64,000 bases of DNA. Origin: Kalmusia sp. IMI 367209. Taxonomy: Eukaryota > Ascomycota > Dothideomycetes > Pleosporales > Didymosphaeriaceae. Shown here piece after piece: positions 45,151-56,852 of the stretch. Position numbers and translations under genes: made by a program. The stretch is from the NCBI GenBank assembly GCA_027946365.1, contig JAPEUQ010000003.1, positions 1,302,001 to 1,366,000 on the forward strand, written 5' to 3'. The notes beneath the pieces are model-generated. The model searched no databases. It had not been told where the DNA came from and saw nothing but the letters and a program-made list of their open reading frames with translations. Every line of letters starts with the position of its first letter. Position 1 is the stretch's first letter.

Positions 45151-45814
45151 ATTGACTGTAAAAGGCAAGAGAGAGCGATGGAAGTAATGTAGCCGTTTTC
45201 GGAGCGTGATATCATGACGAATAGATTTCTTATGTTTGAATGGCAATGAAACAAACTACTAAATTGACCCGCTTCACGTATTGACTGTGCTGTACTGAAC
45301 TCATATTGATAGAGCAGATTTAGCATGAATGTATGACACCAAGACAAACGTTGAAAGACGCTTCAGGCTCTGGACCACAAGTTATACTACCTAGAACGAT
45401 GGACTGGCTATAGATTAGTACTCTGGGGATGTATTGCATTTCACATGACTGTATGAGTCAATATGGCACCACGAGGGTAGATCATCACTAAATAGGCACA
45501 TAGATCATGCTGTATATGTTTCGATCTGGGGACTGAATAGACAAATATCAAGTGATCCAAATCATCGCCATATGCAGTAGTCGACAAATGCATTTCAGAG
45601 TTTTGCGCTCCTGAGATCTACTGCAGAGAATCCGGAGTCCTATGGCGAGCTATTCGTAGATTCAATCCTCAGGGCCGATGATAATCGCTCCGACAGATCA
45701 AGCTCTCTCAGAAGAGTCCAGCAACAATCCAAGCCACGGAAAAGTGAAGAACTACCTGTCCAACGACAGCCGCTCATCAAAGAATACCGTGACGCAAACA
45801 CCGTTCTAATCCAT
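45151..45814. other. Intergenic, convergent 3' ends
   Basis: About 660 bp between the A-T-TE gene and the BTB gene, AT-rich, no coding signal. It marks the likely edge between the metabolic neighbourhood and the housekeeping block. Confidence 0.5.
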
Positions 45815-47142
45815 CTATATGTCCTCATCCTCGATCACCACGCCACCGCCGCCCATAGCACCAGCTACCGGCTTGACACCTGGCTGCGCAGTCTTCGGCG
45901 CGTGCTTAGACCCCATCATGCCCGTAGTCTTGCCGGAAACACTCGACACGCCTTCCATGCCCATGTTCTCGTCCTGACCAGGGTCGACGATCTTGAGGCC
46001 GGCAGGTGTGTTGATGAACTTACGTCCTGGGGCCTGGGCCAGCTTCGGCTTGGGCGCAGTGCTGCGCGTATTCGAGCGGAGAGCAGGTCTATTGGGAATG
46101 CTAATGGCCTTGAGCGTAGCGACTTTGTTTGCTGCGGTCTTGCTTGCGGCAGCCTTGGGTGGTGTAGCCTTTGCAGGAGCGTCCTTAGCATCATGCAACA
46201 ACCCCGCGTTCCCATCCTTGATCCTCTTGTACCACGCTCCAAAGTCGTTATACGCAGCTGAGATGATGTCTTTCGCTACTGCATCACGGAACCTATTTTT
46301 CTCCCCGTTTCCCCAGTACACCTTCTCATGCACTAGCACTGCGACAATGGCCAGCTCTTTCAACGCCCCATCTGCATCTGTGCAGAACCGCTTTGGGCTC
46401 TCCGCTGGCTCGAAAGCAACCTCGACAAGCTGCTTCACGCGCTGCGCGTCCTTAGTGTTGAACACGAAAGACTGTACGAGCTTTGTGTGTGCGCAAGTTT
46501 TCAGCGCGGCGTAGTCGAGGAGCTCGGCCATGCCGTACATGCAGACATGGAACTGAGTCGGGCTGAGCGGAAACTCGAAGTAGGTGGGTGTGCTGCCGCC
46601 CGGGAGAGCAGTGTGGTGGTAGAGGGTGGAGACTATGGCGTTGTCGTCGATGGAGTAGTCTGAGGTGTAGAGGAAGGAGACCAGGCGGTCGACGAAAAGG
46701 GGGTGGTAAATTTCTGGGAGAGTCGCGTTATCTGGGCGCTCGCCGTTGAAGGCTAACTGCTACAGTCTCAATATCAGTGATATGGTTCGAACGCGGGAAC
46801 GGGATGTAATAGGCCGCTTACACTGCTGGGGAACAGCACTTGCTCGAGCTGCTTGGGGCCACCGATGAGCATGGTGGCGTGAATTGCAAACTCGACGCCG
46901 GCGGAGGTGATGAGCTTGAAATCGCGACCAACGGGAGTGTTGAGCAGTCCGACGAGGCGCCTGTATTCATTAACAAATGCTACTAGCGGTCATGTCTGGA
47001 GGGCTGACTCTTTGCGCAGATGCTCCGTGGTCGGTAGCTGCTTCATACTAATACGTGACGCACGCTTCAAAGTGTGAGCGAGTAGGTTACTAGCACTGAA
47101 AGGGTCGCCGAGGCCGGCTGAGGCTGCATTTGAGGCGGACAT
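45815..47142 (-). CDS. BTB/POZ-domain protein, about 404 aa
   Basis: Minus-strand exons 47142-47009, 46960-46822 and 46756-45815. The BTB fold spans about residues 50-170: GRDFKLITSAGVEFAIHATM, LFPSS, then LPEIYHPLFVDRLVSFLYTS and DYSIDD, then the helical part MYGMAELLDYAALKT. The C-terminal third is Ala/Lys/Pro-rich, low complexity and ends in Gly-rich and acidic residues (GGGGVVIEDEDI). BTB domains mediate dimerisation or Cul3 binding; no partner can be read. The first intron has an unusual GTCAGC donor forced by an in-frame TGA downstream. The third exon could start 3 nt earlier (CAG, one extra Gln). Confidence 0.78.
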
Positions 47143-47864
47143 TGCTAAGGCGGAATCAAAAGACGGGTGGTTGAGTCTAGGTTTTGGAAAGAGACGCAGT
47201 GACACCAGCAAGTCAGATGGCTAGCATGTCAATGGGGCGCACGACTTCCCGGCTAGTCGTTCGTAAAAAAGATGGAACAAGGTGGTTGCCCGGTTCGGTA
47301 ACGGAGTGACAACGGAGTGATAACGGTCGGTAGCGTTGCAGCGTGTAAGTAGAGTATGGGAGATCAAGCGTCGCGTATCAGAACAGTGGGTCGAGATCCG
47401 GCGTGAAATGATAGCGGGATCATACCAGTCAAGCGATGAGCCCACGGCGATCAGTGATGGTGATGGTGACCAACAGCGGTCAGCGAGGACAGTGTTCACT
47501 GCCATTTGCTACAGTTGTAGGACAAATTGTAGATAACGATGTAAGGTATCTCGAGTAAGTTAAGCTAACATGTTTCCAGTTTACTGTTTCTGCAGTGTAG
47601 CTTGGATTCGCATAGCTCTCGAACTACTCTGGCATATATTTGCTTCCTTCTATTTGTACCACTTATGCCGTGAACATTCCTATTAAGTCATCAGCTCTCT
47701 AATCTGCACTCAGAAGCACATCGCTTATGTCTTTGATCATACTGAGATCAGACCAAAGCCACCGTACCACATCACCTTTATGTGTACTGAGAGGGTATGT
47801 ATGCTTTTATATATCGTTTTCTCATAAAGTAGGTATTCAATCCGTGTATATCCCCACGCCCACC
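47143..47864. other. Intergenic
   Basis: About 720 bp holding the BTB promoter side and the SVP26 3' end. Only short frames without support. Confidence 0.5.
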
Positions 47865-48717
47865 TCAAAATGTCGGCCTTGTCCTCTCCCCCTTCCAAAA
47901 TCCCATAAGCTCCCCCGTCTCCCCAACCCAATCTCTAACCCCATTAATCGCCTTCTTCGCCATACCCGCATTCGTTCCGCTTCTTTGTCTCCTCCTGCCA
48001 TCCAACCCTGCTCCTCCACCAGTAGCCACACCGCTACCAAATCCAGCGGCCGGTTCCTTCCCTGGGCTTATGAAGCTGCTCCCCTCGCCCGTTGCATATT
48101 CCGAGCCCATCGAGGGTAGAACGTTTTCACCGGCCGACAGCGAGACGAAGAGTGCGAAGGGGACAAGCCAGACACACAGTCCGAAGTAAGAGGCAATTTC
48201 GGTAAAAGTTGGGATGGAGGCAGAGGGGCTGTATGAGTAGGGATTGGAATTGTGGGGTGGTGCGCTGAAGTGACGGAACCAAGCGTAGTGGTTTAATATC
48301 ACCAAACCTGCCGCCGTTAGTTGTTGAGTACGAAGCGCGTTGAAGGGGTATACAAACCGCAAGAGACCAAGAACAAGGGATCCGAGAGCTTGACAATAGG
48401 AAACCGGCGTAGGTTCTGCGCGTAAATGACATGCGATACCACGCTCAGTGCGCTCAGGCCTAGAGGAAATCCATCGACGAGTAGGAGAAGGATTTGTATC
48501 GCGACGATGCCGTATATAAGGCGCGTTAGAAGCTTCTTTGCTAGCACAGTGTGCTCTTCAACCAATTCAGACAGGTAGTAAAGTCCCGAAGCTACACAAG
48601 CATCAGCATCCCATCCCATTCCATCATTAGACTTGGACTGAACATACCTATAGCCAGCGTCAAAAACGAAAAGCCCAATATCACACCAACATATCCGAGA
48701 AGCGGCAATATCCACAT
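47865..48717 (-). CDS. SVP26: SVP26/TEX261-type ER-Golgi cargo adaptor, 248 aa
   Basis: Minus-strand exons 48717-48648, 48591-48358 and 48307-47865 give 248 aa. The N-terminus is MWILPLLGYVGVILGFSFLT, then ASGLYYLSELVEEHTVLAKK, an unmistakable SVP26/TEX261 block. Further membrane segments are YGIVAIQILLLLVDGFPLGL, LFLVSCGLVILNHYAWFRHF and EIASYFGLCVWLVPFALFVS. The C-terminal 70 residues are soluble, Gly/Ser-rich and basic. The protein recruits Golgi glycosyltransferases and other membrane cargo into COPII vesicles. It fits in a window that also has ERD1 and an ER mannosidase, though the genes are not clustered. It is divergent from BUD23 with 284 bp between starts. Confidence 0.92.
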
Positions 48718-49001
48718 GATTGCAAGATGCGAAGTTCGAGTGAAGCGAACGACTGGCTACGCATGAGGTCAGAGGGGAGAAAGGTGGCCCAAGTCGGAGA
48801 TAAGTTGGAGCGAGCGCCGAAGTGTGGGGCAAGCGGAGACCAGGGACGCAACACCAAAAAGTTATCGCGAAGGTAAAATCTTGGCGCTCAGCGTTCGCTC
48901 AAACCGCACACCTGCAGCTAGCATTAGCTCGAAAGCCCCTATTTTTATAGTCGCAATACTGAGAGTCGTTTTCCACAAGCCCAAGAGGTACAATCGCAAC
49001 G

Positions 49002-49899
49002 ATGTCGCGCCCTGAAGACATCCTGTACGCCTGTCCCCCGGAATATCTCCCATACGCATAGCAGCTGATATGCAACAGCCCCCCCGACCTCTTCTACAAT
49101 GACACCGAGTCCCGCAAATATACCACCTCCTCCCGAATCCAGAAGATCCAATCCAACATGACGCACCGTGCGCTCTCCCTCCTCTCCCTCAACACCCCCC
49201 TCCCTCATCCTCGACGTGGGCTGCGGCTCCGGCCTCTCCGGCGAAATCCTCTCCTTACCCGACTCTGCCGGTACCCCCGGCGGCCCGCACGTATGGATCG
49301 GCTTCGACATCAGCTCGTCCATGCTCGGCGTCGCCCTCGAGAAAGAAGTCGAAGGTGATCTTTTCCTTGCCGACGCAGGGCAGGGCGTGCCATTCCGCCC
49401 CGGCACGTTCGACGCAGCGATCAGTATAAGCGCGATACAGTGGCTGTGCAATGCGGAGAGCAGCGAGGATAGTCCTGCGGGGAGGCTGAACAGGTTTTTT
49501 GGGGGATTGTATGCGAGCTTGAAGAGGGGGGGACGGGCTGTGTGTCAATTTTATCCAAAGAATGACGAGCAGAAGAGGATGGTTAGCCAGGCAGCGATTA
49601 AGGCGGGATTCGGTGCGGGATTGCTGGAGGATGATCCCGGAACCAAGAACGCGAAGACGTATCTTGTCTTGACCGTAGGAGGGGGTGAATTGGATGGGGA
49701 TATCACTGGGGTAGTGAGGGGCATGGATGATGTAGATGTCATGGATTCGCGGCGAAAAGGAAATGGAGTGAAGAGGGGACAGGAGGTCAAGGGGAGCAAG
49801 GCGTGGATCATGAAGAAGAAAGAGCAGATGGAGCGCAAGGGCAAAGTTGTGAAGGCGAGCTCGAAATATACGGGGCGGAAGAGGCGGGTGCAGTTCTGA
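49002..49899 (+). CDS. BUD23: BUD23 18S rRNA (guanine-N7) methyltransferase, with an apparent 1-nt frameshift
   Basis: Exon 1 is 49002-49024, a 54-nt intron follows, and exon 2 is 49079-49899. The start MSRPEDIL joins PPDLFYNDTESRKYTTSSRI and IQKIQSNMTHRALSLLSLN in one frame. The next family block, SLILDVGCGSGLSGEILS (SAM motif I), is in the +1 frame. The shift falls at a C6 run at 49195-49200; with five Cs the protein would read continuously for 280 aa, and only then is the total length a multiple of three. The C-terminus is the basic WBS_methylT tail (MKKKEQMERKGKV and YTGRKRRVQF). BUD23 with TRM112 makes m7G in 18S rRNA during 40S maturation. Everything else looks intact, so a sequencing or assembly slip is more likely than a null allele. 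Confidence 0.85.
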
Positions 49900-50196
49900 A
49901 TCTACCAGAGGGATGATACCATGATTAACGAAACATGCATAGCGCGGCGTTTGGAGGGTATAGATGAAATCGATTCATGCATGCTAGCTATATAAAAGTA
50001 CAGCTCTATTCACAACCAGCGGCCCTACTGTACAAGTCACCGTATCTAATCGTCAAGAATCAATGCAAGTTACATGTGGGTAGGCGACTCCCGAGCTCTC
50101 TATCGGAAGGCGTTACCCAATTCGAGCACACGTGGAAATGGGCATCATCTTCGCGCTAGATCACGGGTTAGCTGACCGCGTTCAGTCTATATGCAA

Positions 50197-51581
50197 TCAT
50201 GCCTTCTCCATCTGGGCCAAAATAGAATTCGTGAATTCTTGTGTCGTGGAGTTGCCTCCCATATCACGCGTGCGCGTCTTGCTGCATGCTGTTAGCGGCG
50301 GTTCATACCAAGAATTTGTTTGGGACACATACCCTTCCTCAATGACCCTGTACACGGACTGCGAGATGCGGTTGGCGTGGTCGTCAAGACCAAGGTGTCG
50401 CAGAAGCATAGCGGCGGAAAGGATCAGAGCGCTAGGGTTAGCCTGGTCCTTGCCCTTGATGTCAAGACCGACGTGACGGCAGCCGGGCTCGAAGACGGCG
50501 ACATTGCGACCCATGTTGCACCCGGGCACGATGCCAGGGCCACCGACCAGACCAGCACCGATGTTGGAGAGAATGCCTCCGTACAAGTTGGGCATGACCA
50601 TGACGTCGAACTGCTGGGGTCGCGACACGCACTGCATAGAGGCGTTGTCGACGATCATGTCGTTGTACTCAATTGTGGGGTAGTCCTCGGACACCTTCTT
50701 GCAAGTGTTGCGGAAAAGACCATCGGCAAGCTTCATGATGTTGGCCTTGTGGATGCAGGTGACCTTCTTGCGGTTGTTGGCCAGCGAAAAGGCAAAGGCG
50801 AACTTGGCGATGCGCTCCGACTTCGCACGGGTGATGATCTTGAGGGACTCAACAACGCCATCGACAGACTGGTGCTCCAGGCCAGAGTATTCACCCTCGG
50901 TGTTCTCACGGATGATGCAGAGGTCGATGTCCTTGTGGCGCGTCTCGTAGCCGGGGATGTTCTTGATCAGAACGATGGAGGCGTAGATGTCGAGCTCCTG
51001 TCGCAGGGCGACGTTGAACGACTGGTGGCCGGAGCGCTCGATGGGCGTGTGTAGAATACCCTTGAGACCCAACTTGTTGCGCTTGAGCGAGGCGATGGCT
51101 TCGCGGAAGAGCTCCTCGGAGTGCTTGTTGCCCGTCTCGACACCGCTAACGTTGACCTGCTCCCACTCAATGGGTACGTTGTCGGCCTTGAAGATCTGCT
51201 TGACCGACTCGGACACTTCGGCACCGATACCGTCACCTGCGCTTTGTTCAATGATCGTCGGATCGGGGAGGTGGTTACGGATGCGTACCAGGGATCAGCG
51301 TCACGGTGTACTTGCCACCAAACTTGGTGGGCTTGAAGATGTCGTGGTTGACCGTGGCCATGGCTGCGCGCTGTCAGTCTCGCCATCGCTTGGTGAGGGG
51401 TGATGGTATGCGCGTACTGCGGGTGGCCATGGACGGGCCAGCGATGCATCGTGAGGCTGGGCGCGCGCCCCGCAGGAGCGTCTATCGTGCGCATTAGCTG
51501 GGAGGCTCTTTTCGCGCCCCAATGGAGCGGCCATGGGTGTATCCGTACCTGCGCCGTCTTCTGGGAGGATCTCGATAGCAT
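50197..51581 (-). CDS. IDH1: Mitochondrial NAD-dependent isocitrate dehydrogenase, subunit 1
   Basis: Minus-strand exons 51581-51549, 51370-51289, 51236-50333 and 50281-50197, giving 367 aa. The first intron is long for this window (178 nt). The N-terminus MLSRSSQKTAQ then RAAMATVNHDIFKP is a short, basic presequence. The core has KYTVTLIPGDGIGAEVSESV, PVE-type GILHTPIERSGHQSFNVALR, RENTEGEYSGLEHQSVDGVV, KVTCIHKANIMKLADGLF and the GAGLVGGPGIVPGCNMG loop. The enzyme is an octamer of IDH1 (regulatory) and IDH2 (catalytic) subunits in the TCA cycle. The last intron is 51 nt and in frame, but splicing restores the conserved EEGKTRTRDMGGNSTTQEFT end. Confidence 0.93.
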
Positions 51582-52368
51582 GGCGGCGGTGGTGTGGCAG
51601 GTCTTGGGCCGTGAGGGATTTGAAGATTAAGCAAGCTGGAGCTTCGGCGAAAAAGCAAGGGCCCGTCACTTGGCGCTATGACAACACTGGCCATCCTGGG
51701 ACATGGCCGCGGCAATCGTTCAGCGAGGTAAAATTTTCAAAATCCGCGCATTCTTTTCATTTTCAATCATCTATGCGCACTGGCAAGGCCACCGCAAATG
51801 CCGCCAGTGCCTCTGATGCCCGCATGCGCGCTCAGCATCGCGCCAGCCGAAAAGCCCTCTGCAATTTCTCACGATGCCCTCTGCCGCGCACTCAATAGCA
51901 CGTGAAAGTGGGACCGAGATATCCGCGTCTCCATCTCATTTTATCTGATCGTTTCATACGACCATCGCGTTCCTCCGACACACTTTCGTCCAGCAACAGA
52001 CGAACGTTCCGCAGCTTGACGATAGGCTAGTAGAGCGGTCGACTTGTGCTTACAGATGCCACACTACAGCTTCCCTCCGTCGTCTCGACCTAGTTCTTAG
52101 TCTTGCGTGGTCCGCCTTCCTATTCCGTCTCTTCTCTATCTTCATAGCGCATAGTCCAAGCACAGCGTTCATATTGTTTCGTAGCCGTACAAAATACAAG
52201 CCACACAGTTCTCAACTTAAAGTACCGTCTCGCCCGTGGATCGGCAATTGAGCTAGCCGTGGGGTAAAGCGGAAAGACTCCGCTATTAATACCCATTTTC
52301 CAGTTGACATCATCCCACTATCACAATCTGCACACTTGCAAAATCACTAACTCCCCAATCGATACAAC
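51582..52368. promoter_or_regulatory. Divergent promoter region, IDH1 / second reductase
   Basis: About 790 bp between divergent starts. No gene or strong motif was seen. Confidence 0.45.
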
Positions 52369-53437
52369 ATGGAAGAGCCTAACATTGGATGGATTGGCTT
52401 GGGAAATGCTGGATATCCCATGGCTTCATGCCTGGCGAAGAAAGGCCACAGGCTGCTTGTTCGCGATGCAGACCCAGCCCGAGGCATCGCCTTCGTCGAG
52501 GAATATCCGAAGTCGAGAGTAGCCACTTTAGATCCAGACAGCTTTCAGAATTGTGAAGTCGTCGTCACGATGCTGCCGAATGGGAGGGTCGTCAGGGAGG
52601 TACTGTTGGGCGAGTATGGCATCGCGCCGCATCTGAAGCCAGGCACGCCTCGCAACTCGATCGACCCGAATTATACCTTACGTTGAACAGGATCAGCTGT
52701 CATTGACACCAGCTCGTCCTCACCATTTGACACGCGCGCTCTTGGCCTCGAACTGAGCAGATTACGAGTCGATCTCGTAGACTCGCCCATTACCCAGGAA
52801 CAACTGCATGCTATCGACAGAGGAGGTGCCACGTTAATGGTCGGCGCAGAAACTCCTGAGATATTGGAAAAGGTCATGCCCATTCTGCAAGACATGAGCA
52901 CGCACGTCTTTCCTATGGGCACTCTCGGAGCCGGTCACACTATGAAGACGCTCAACAATTACGTCAGTGTTGGCAGTATCATTGCATTGAACGATGCATT
53001 GGTCAGTCTTTCTAGTGGTCTGCTCGATTGCTAATTACTGAACAACCCAGGTAACCGGCCAAAAGCTCGGTCTCGACCCTCAAACTATGATTGACGTGAT
53101 GAATGTCGGCACTGGTGTCAACTTCTCCACCAAGTATTCACAGAAGAATCTCAAGTCGTATGATACGGGCTACCAACTAGAGCTCCTAGTGAAAGATGTC
53201 AAGATCGCGAAAGACGTTATCGAGAAATCCGGCTTTCATACAGAGCTGCCGACACTGGCTGAAAGATATCTCGAAGACTCTTTAAAGATAGTCGAAAAGG
53301 GAGCTGACCATGCCGAGAGTTTGAAGAGTTGGGAGCAGAGGGCTGGAGTCGAAATCAAGAAGACGGAAAGGAAGAATGTCGAAGAAGGGCAGATCCCAAG
53401 TGTTTCCCAGGAAGAACCTGTACTGCGTGTGGCCTAG
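52369..53437 (+). CDS. Second HIBADH-like reductase (6PGDH family), 323 aa
   Basis: Exons 52369-52642, 52691-53001 and 53051-53437. The first intron appears to be GC-AG: CCAG|GCACGC to GAACAG|GA. Without it the frame hits a TGA at 52684. Splicing gives LKPG then SAVIDTSSSSPFDTRALGLE, the normal family sequence. The Rossmann start is WIGLGNAGYPMASCLAKKGH, with NAG in place of the common IMG/MMG. The substrate loop reads DSPITQEQLHAIDRGGATLM, where classical members have DAPVSGG. The catalytic helix GAGHTMKTLNNYVSVGSIIA keeps the active-site Lys. It is distantly related to the reductase at 39600. Substrate unknown; the changed loop argues against 3-hydroxyisobutyrate. Confidence 0.82.
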
Positions 53438-54331
53438 CATTCTGTTGCGCTAGTATCCCAGAGCGTGCTTTTTCCAAACATAGCGACTATTCATTTACAG
53501 TCTGCCAGTGCGACAGATACGGTCTTGGTCTTTTCTCATGGTATTTCTTCAAACTCGTGCTTTCAGTTTGGAAGGATGAAGCTACAATGTCAACATTCGC
53601 GACAGGCCCACAAATTCATAGTGGTACTCAGCACGAACATCCTCATTCTCAAGCAAACAGATCCTGAAAGCGTACCGGGTAAAACTGTGTACAATTCTTA
53701 CACCCTTACCCGCATGATATATTTTGTGGTACCTGGAATTCATACACAATCTACGTGTCGCACGCCCTTGGAGAGTTTCGCAACGATGGGGGTCATTGTG
53801 GGCGTTCGTCGACTTTCTCTCACTTTCCCAATATGCGAGGCTTCGCGAGAAGCTGCCTCACTTGGTCTGTGGTTTGTGTCGTTGCCTATTGCAAGGTGAT
53901 GTAGATTGCCCCCCTGCTTTGATCTGGTTAGAAAACTCACTTATTCATTGCTGATTCTTTTACTTTCCTCCGCGGGGGCTCCTTCCACCACGCGTATGTA
54001 AAGGTTGACCTAGTCTCTCTCCCTACCCCTTATACATCGTCCTAGAACCAGTTGCCTACAGCGAGTCCTCTGATTACCTCTCACTTACCTCCATATTACG
54101 CTTCCGTCACCTTTTTCGTCTGTAGACTCCCATTAGCCACTTTATCACACGGCTGGCGCACCAGATCAATAAGTCCACTGCACTGCGCCTATAACTAGGA
54201 CAAAATTCAAACAGCGGTGCAGAGTCGGCCGCAAAGGTTTCTCTTCTTCATCTCTTATCTACCGCTATCTATTGGTTAGGGTCTTGAGGTTTTTGCTTAT
54301 CTAGGAAGATCGGCTGTAACCTTATGCAAGG
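53438..54331. other. Intergenic
   Basis: About 890 bp with C/T-rich stretches near 54000-54150 that could be the leader of the next gene. No coding signal. Confidence 0.5.
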
Positions 54332-55870
54332 ATGAAGGTACAAGAGAAGGGTACCGATCGCAAGGCAGAGGTCCATTTGCACATCCACGAGACCGTCAAC
54401 GATCTACAGGAATACGGCGAATACGTCGATCCTGTCGATAATGCTATCTGCTGCTATGTTGCTGTGGAAGAGGGCAACATTATTAAAGTTACCGGCAAAT
54501 TCCATGGCACGGTAAGTATACTCTAGACCAATGGCTTTATTTTACTGATTGCCCAAGACACTTACCATCGCCCATGATACCTTCGTAGATGGAGTGTTAC
54601 GCAAGGCGAATAATTACGTTGGAAAGACGGTAAAACTACAAAAGTCTAAGCCTTTGGATTGCGAAAAAGCACTCCTCCGGCTGGACGATGGTTTCGGTGA
54701 TAAGAAGACGCTTGACACAGAGATGAAGATCGCTCCTGTCTCTGGAGTATCATTCACCCAAGATGAAGGCCCAGAGACGATCGGCACAATTGAGGTTCGG
54801 CTCTATGTGCTCCGCATGTTTTGTGATGATCAGCCTCTCGGTAAAGTTCCCACTTATTTGGATTGTCATGAGGATGAGGATGATGACGAAGAGGAAGGAG
54901 AGGATAAGAAAGCCACATATAAGACCATTACTCCAGAGTACATGATCAATTTTGAGAGAAATTGCCAGGAGTTGGACATTACCACTGCCAAACGCTGGAA
55001 GAAGAGGCTGGTTGCGAAGCGCCCGGGACGGGACCCATGGGCTATTTTTCGTTTTCACTATCGCTCGAAGGGTATGTGTTGCTTGCCTTTCGGATATATT
55101 GCACTGACATGTTCGCAGAGGCCATCGAAGCCAAGGACATGGAGATTACTCACGACCATAAGTGGAAAGGCAAAGGTGGAAAGATTCACGACTTGAAGCT
55201 TGATGCTGTACCTGAGCTACGTCCTTCAGCGAAACCGGCGAAGCCAGATGATGGTGGATCCACACCGGCATCTTCTCCTCCGCCTACGCCTTTCTCCCCA
55301 ATCCTGCAGACGCCGGCGACTCCGCTTAGCCCGTCTCTTCAGAAGCGGATGCCCTTCGATGATGATGCTTGCAAGGAATCTGCGTCTTTGGAGTTTACGA
55401 ATCGTGAGGAGAATATTTCAGGTGCAGGGAGAAACTATGAGACTAGTGCAAAGGAGACCTCTGCAGCCGATAACGAGTTGGAGACTACGAAGCCTACTGA
55501 GGATTCCCTCACACCTGCACCGACAACAATTGTAATCCCTCCTATTCCACTAACCTTACCTACCCTCAAGCGTCCAGGACCGCCTACACCCCTCACGATT
55601 CCGCCCGAGGCCAAGCGATCAAAGTCGCTTACCCTCACCGAGACCCGGAAGCAGCTCAAGCTTGTGAAGCAACGTCGCGAGATCGCAGCCAAGAAGCGCA
55701 TTGAGCTTGACGCGCAGTTAGCTCCATTCAAAATGGCCATGGAGGAGGAGCAGGAGCGCCTCGCAAAGGAGCTTGAAGAGGAGAGTCGTGCGTGGCGAGA
55801 GGAACAAGCAGCCCTGAGGGACGATGCCATTCTGTTGGCGGACTTTAAGAAAGCAGACAACCGCAACTAG
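54332..55870 (+). CDS. Unrecognised 481-aa protein with a beta-rich N-domain and C-terminal coiled coil
   Basis: Exons 54332-54511, 54558-55071 and 55119-55870. The N-terminal 200 residues look globular and beta-rich (HLHIHETVNDLQEYGEYVDP, CCYVAVEEGNIIKVTGKF, IGTIEVRLYVLRMF). An acidic insert (HEDEDDDEEEGEDKK) and WAIFRFHYRSKEAIEAKDM follow. A Pro/Thr/Ser-rich middle (about 250-370) contains PLTIPPEAKRSKSLTL, a basic stretch that may be an NLS. The last 90 residues form a highly charged helix or coiled coil (RREIAAKKRIELDAQLAPFK and EEEQERLAKELEEESRAW). It recalls the uncharacterised fungal DUF7918-like proteins in shape, but I am not sure of this. Confidence 0.7.
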
Positions 55871-56852
55871 TGAGTTGGAAGAGTATGGAAATGGTAGTAA
55901 TTGTGTACAGAACTAGCGGGTGGAAGAAATTGGTTCTGAAAAAAGTCGGCAACTGCATCGTGTCTCCCACGGTTATCCGCCGGACGATGATACGAAGGCC
56001 TCTTGGCTCTATAGCGGTTTTTCTGACGATCTATATGGGTGGCTCTTACCGGAGGAGTCACAAGGATTTGAGATCTGAGTCACAACGGTGGTTTGGCTTT
56101 ACGGTAGTCGTCAACTTTCTCCCCTCCACTTGGGCTCTCGGGCGATGTATCAGGGGTTGAAGGCATCCAGGTTTACCTTTCTAAAGCCCAACATCGGCAG
56201 TCAAGGCTTCTTCCAGGGGACTGCTTCTCACCTGGGACTTTGACGGATTTCTGGGATGGCGGTCGGACACTGCAAAATTGGCGTTGAAGATTAAAACTAG
56301 TGCACATATACATTATGATGCGAGTCACCCCAGAACGCATTTTACAACGGCTGTTTTTGTGACGCATAGGCAAGGCATGCACGATGTAGGGTATCAATTT
56401 AGGGGCTTATATACTACGGCCTCCATCATGTCTCGCCGCCAACGCCCGTACAGGATACAGTCAATCGAGTCAAGCCACCATGTCCTAGCTGTAGCTCCGT
56501 CAATTTTCGTATGCGTGCACACCTTCACCCAACCATTAATTGCGCGATGTCCGCATATTTGCTTTGATCCGCTCCAGTAGCTCTGCTGTTGTGGCCAGCG
56601 GCGATGGATGAAGATTTCGCTACAAACCCAGTCAGCCAGATCAACTAGATACCGGGACCAAGGACAGCAATGCCTTCAATAGCGCCTACAGGACTCCAGC
56701 AAGTAAACGTACCTTTTTTAACCAAGTGACACACTGCTCATGCGTCCAAGTCTCTGGGTCTGCACCCAGAATCAGCGAATTCCCTCTTCCCCTAGACACG
56801 GTCCCAAGTTTCAACGTATCGAAATTTGAGGTCATTATGATCTAGCTCCTGC
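55871..56852. other. Intergenic
   Basis: About 980 bp between convergent genes. Short open frames only, nothing supported. Confidence 0.5.

Noticed and set aside
44161..45246. 361-codon open frame antisense to the A-T-TE gene
   Set aside because: It is produced by the C-ending codon bias of the real gene on the other strand and has no domain of its own.
48945..49451. 168-codon minus frame over BUD23
   Set aside because: Antisense shadow of BUD23; no domain.
50320..51054. 244-codon plus frame over IDH1
   Set aside because: Exact antisense shadow of a well-supported IDH1 gene.
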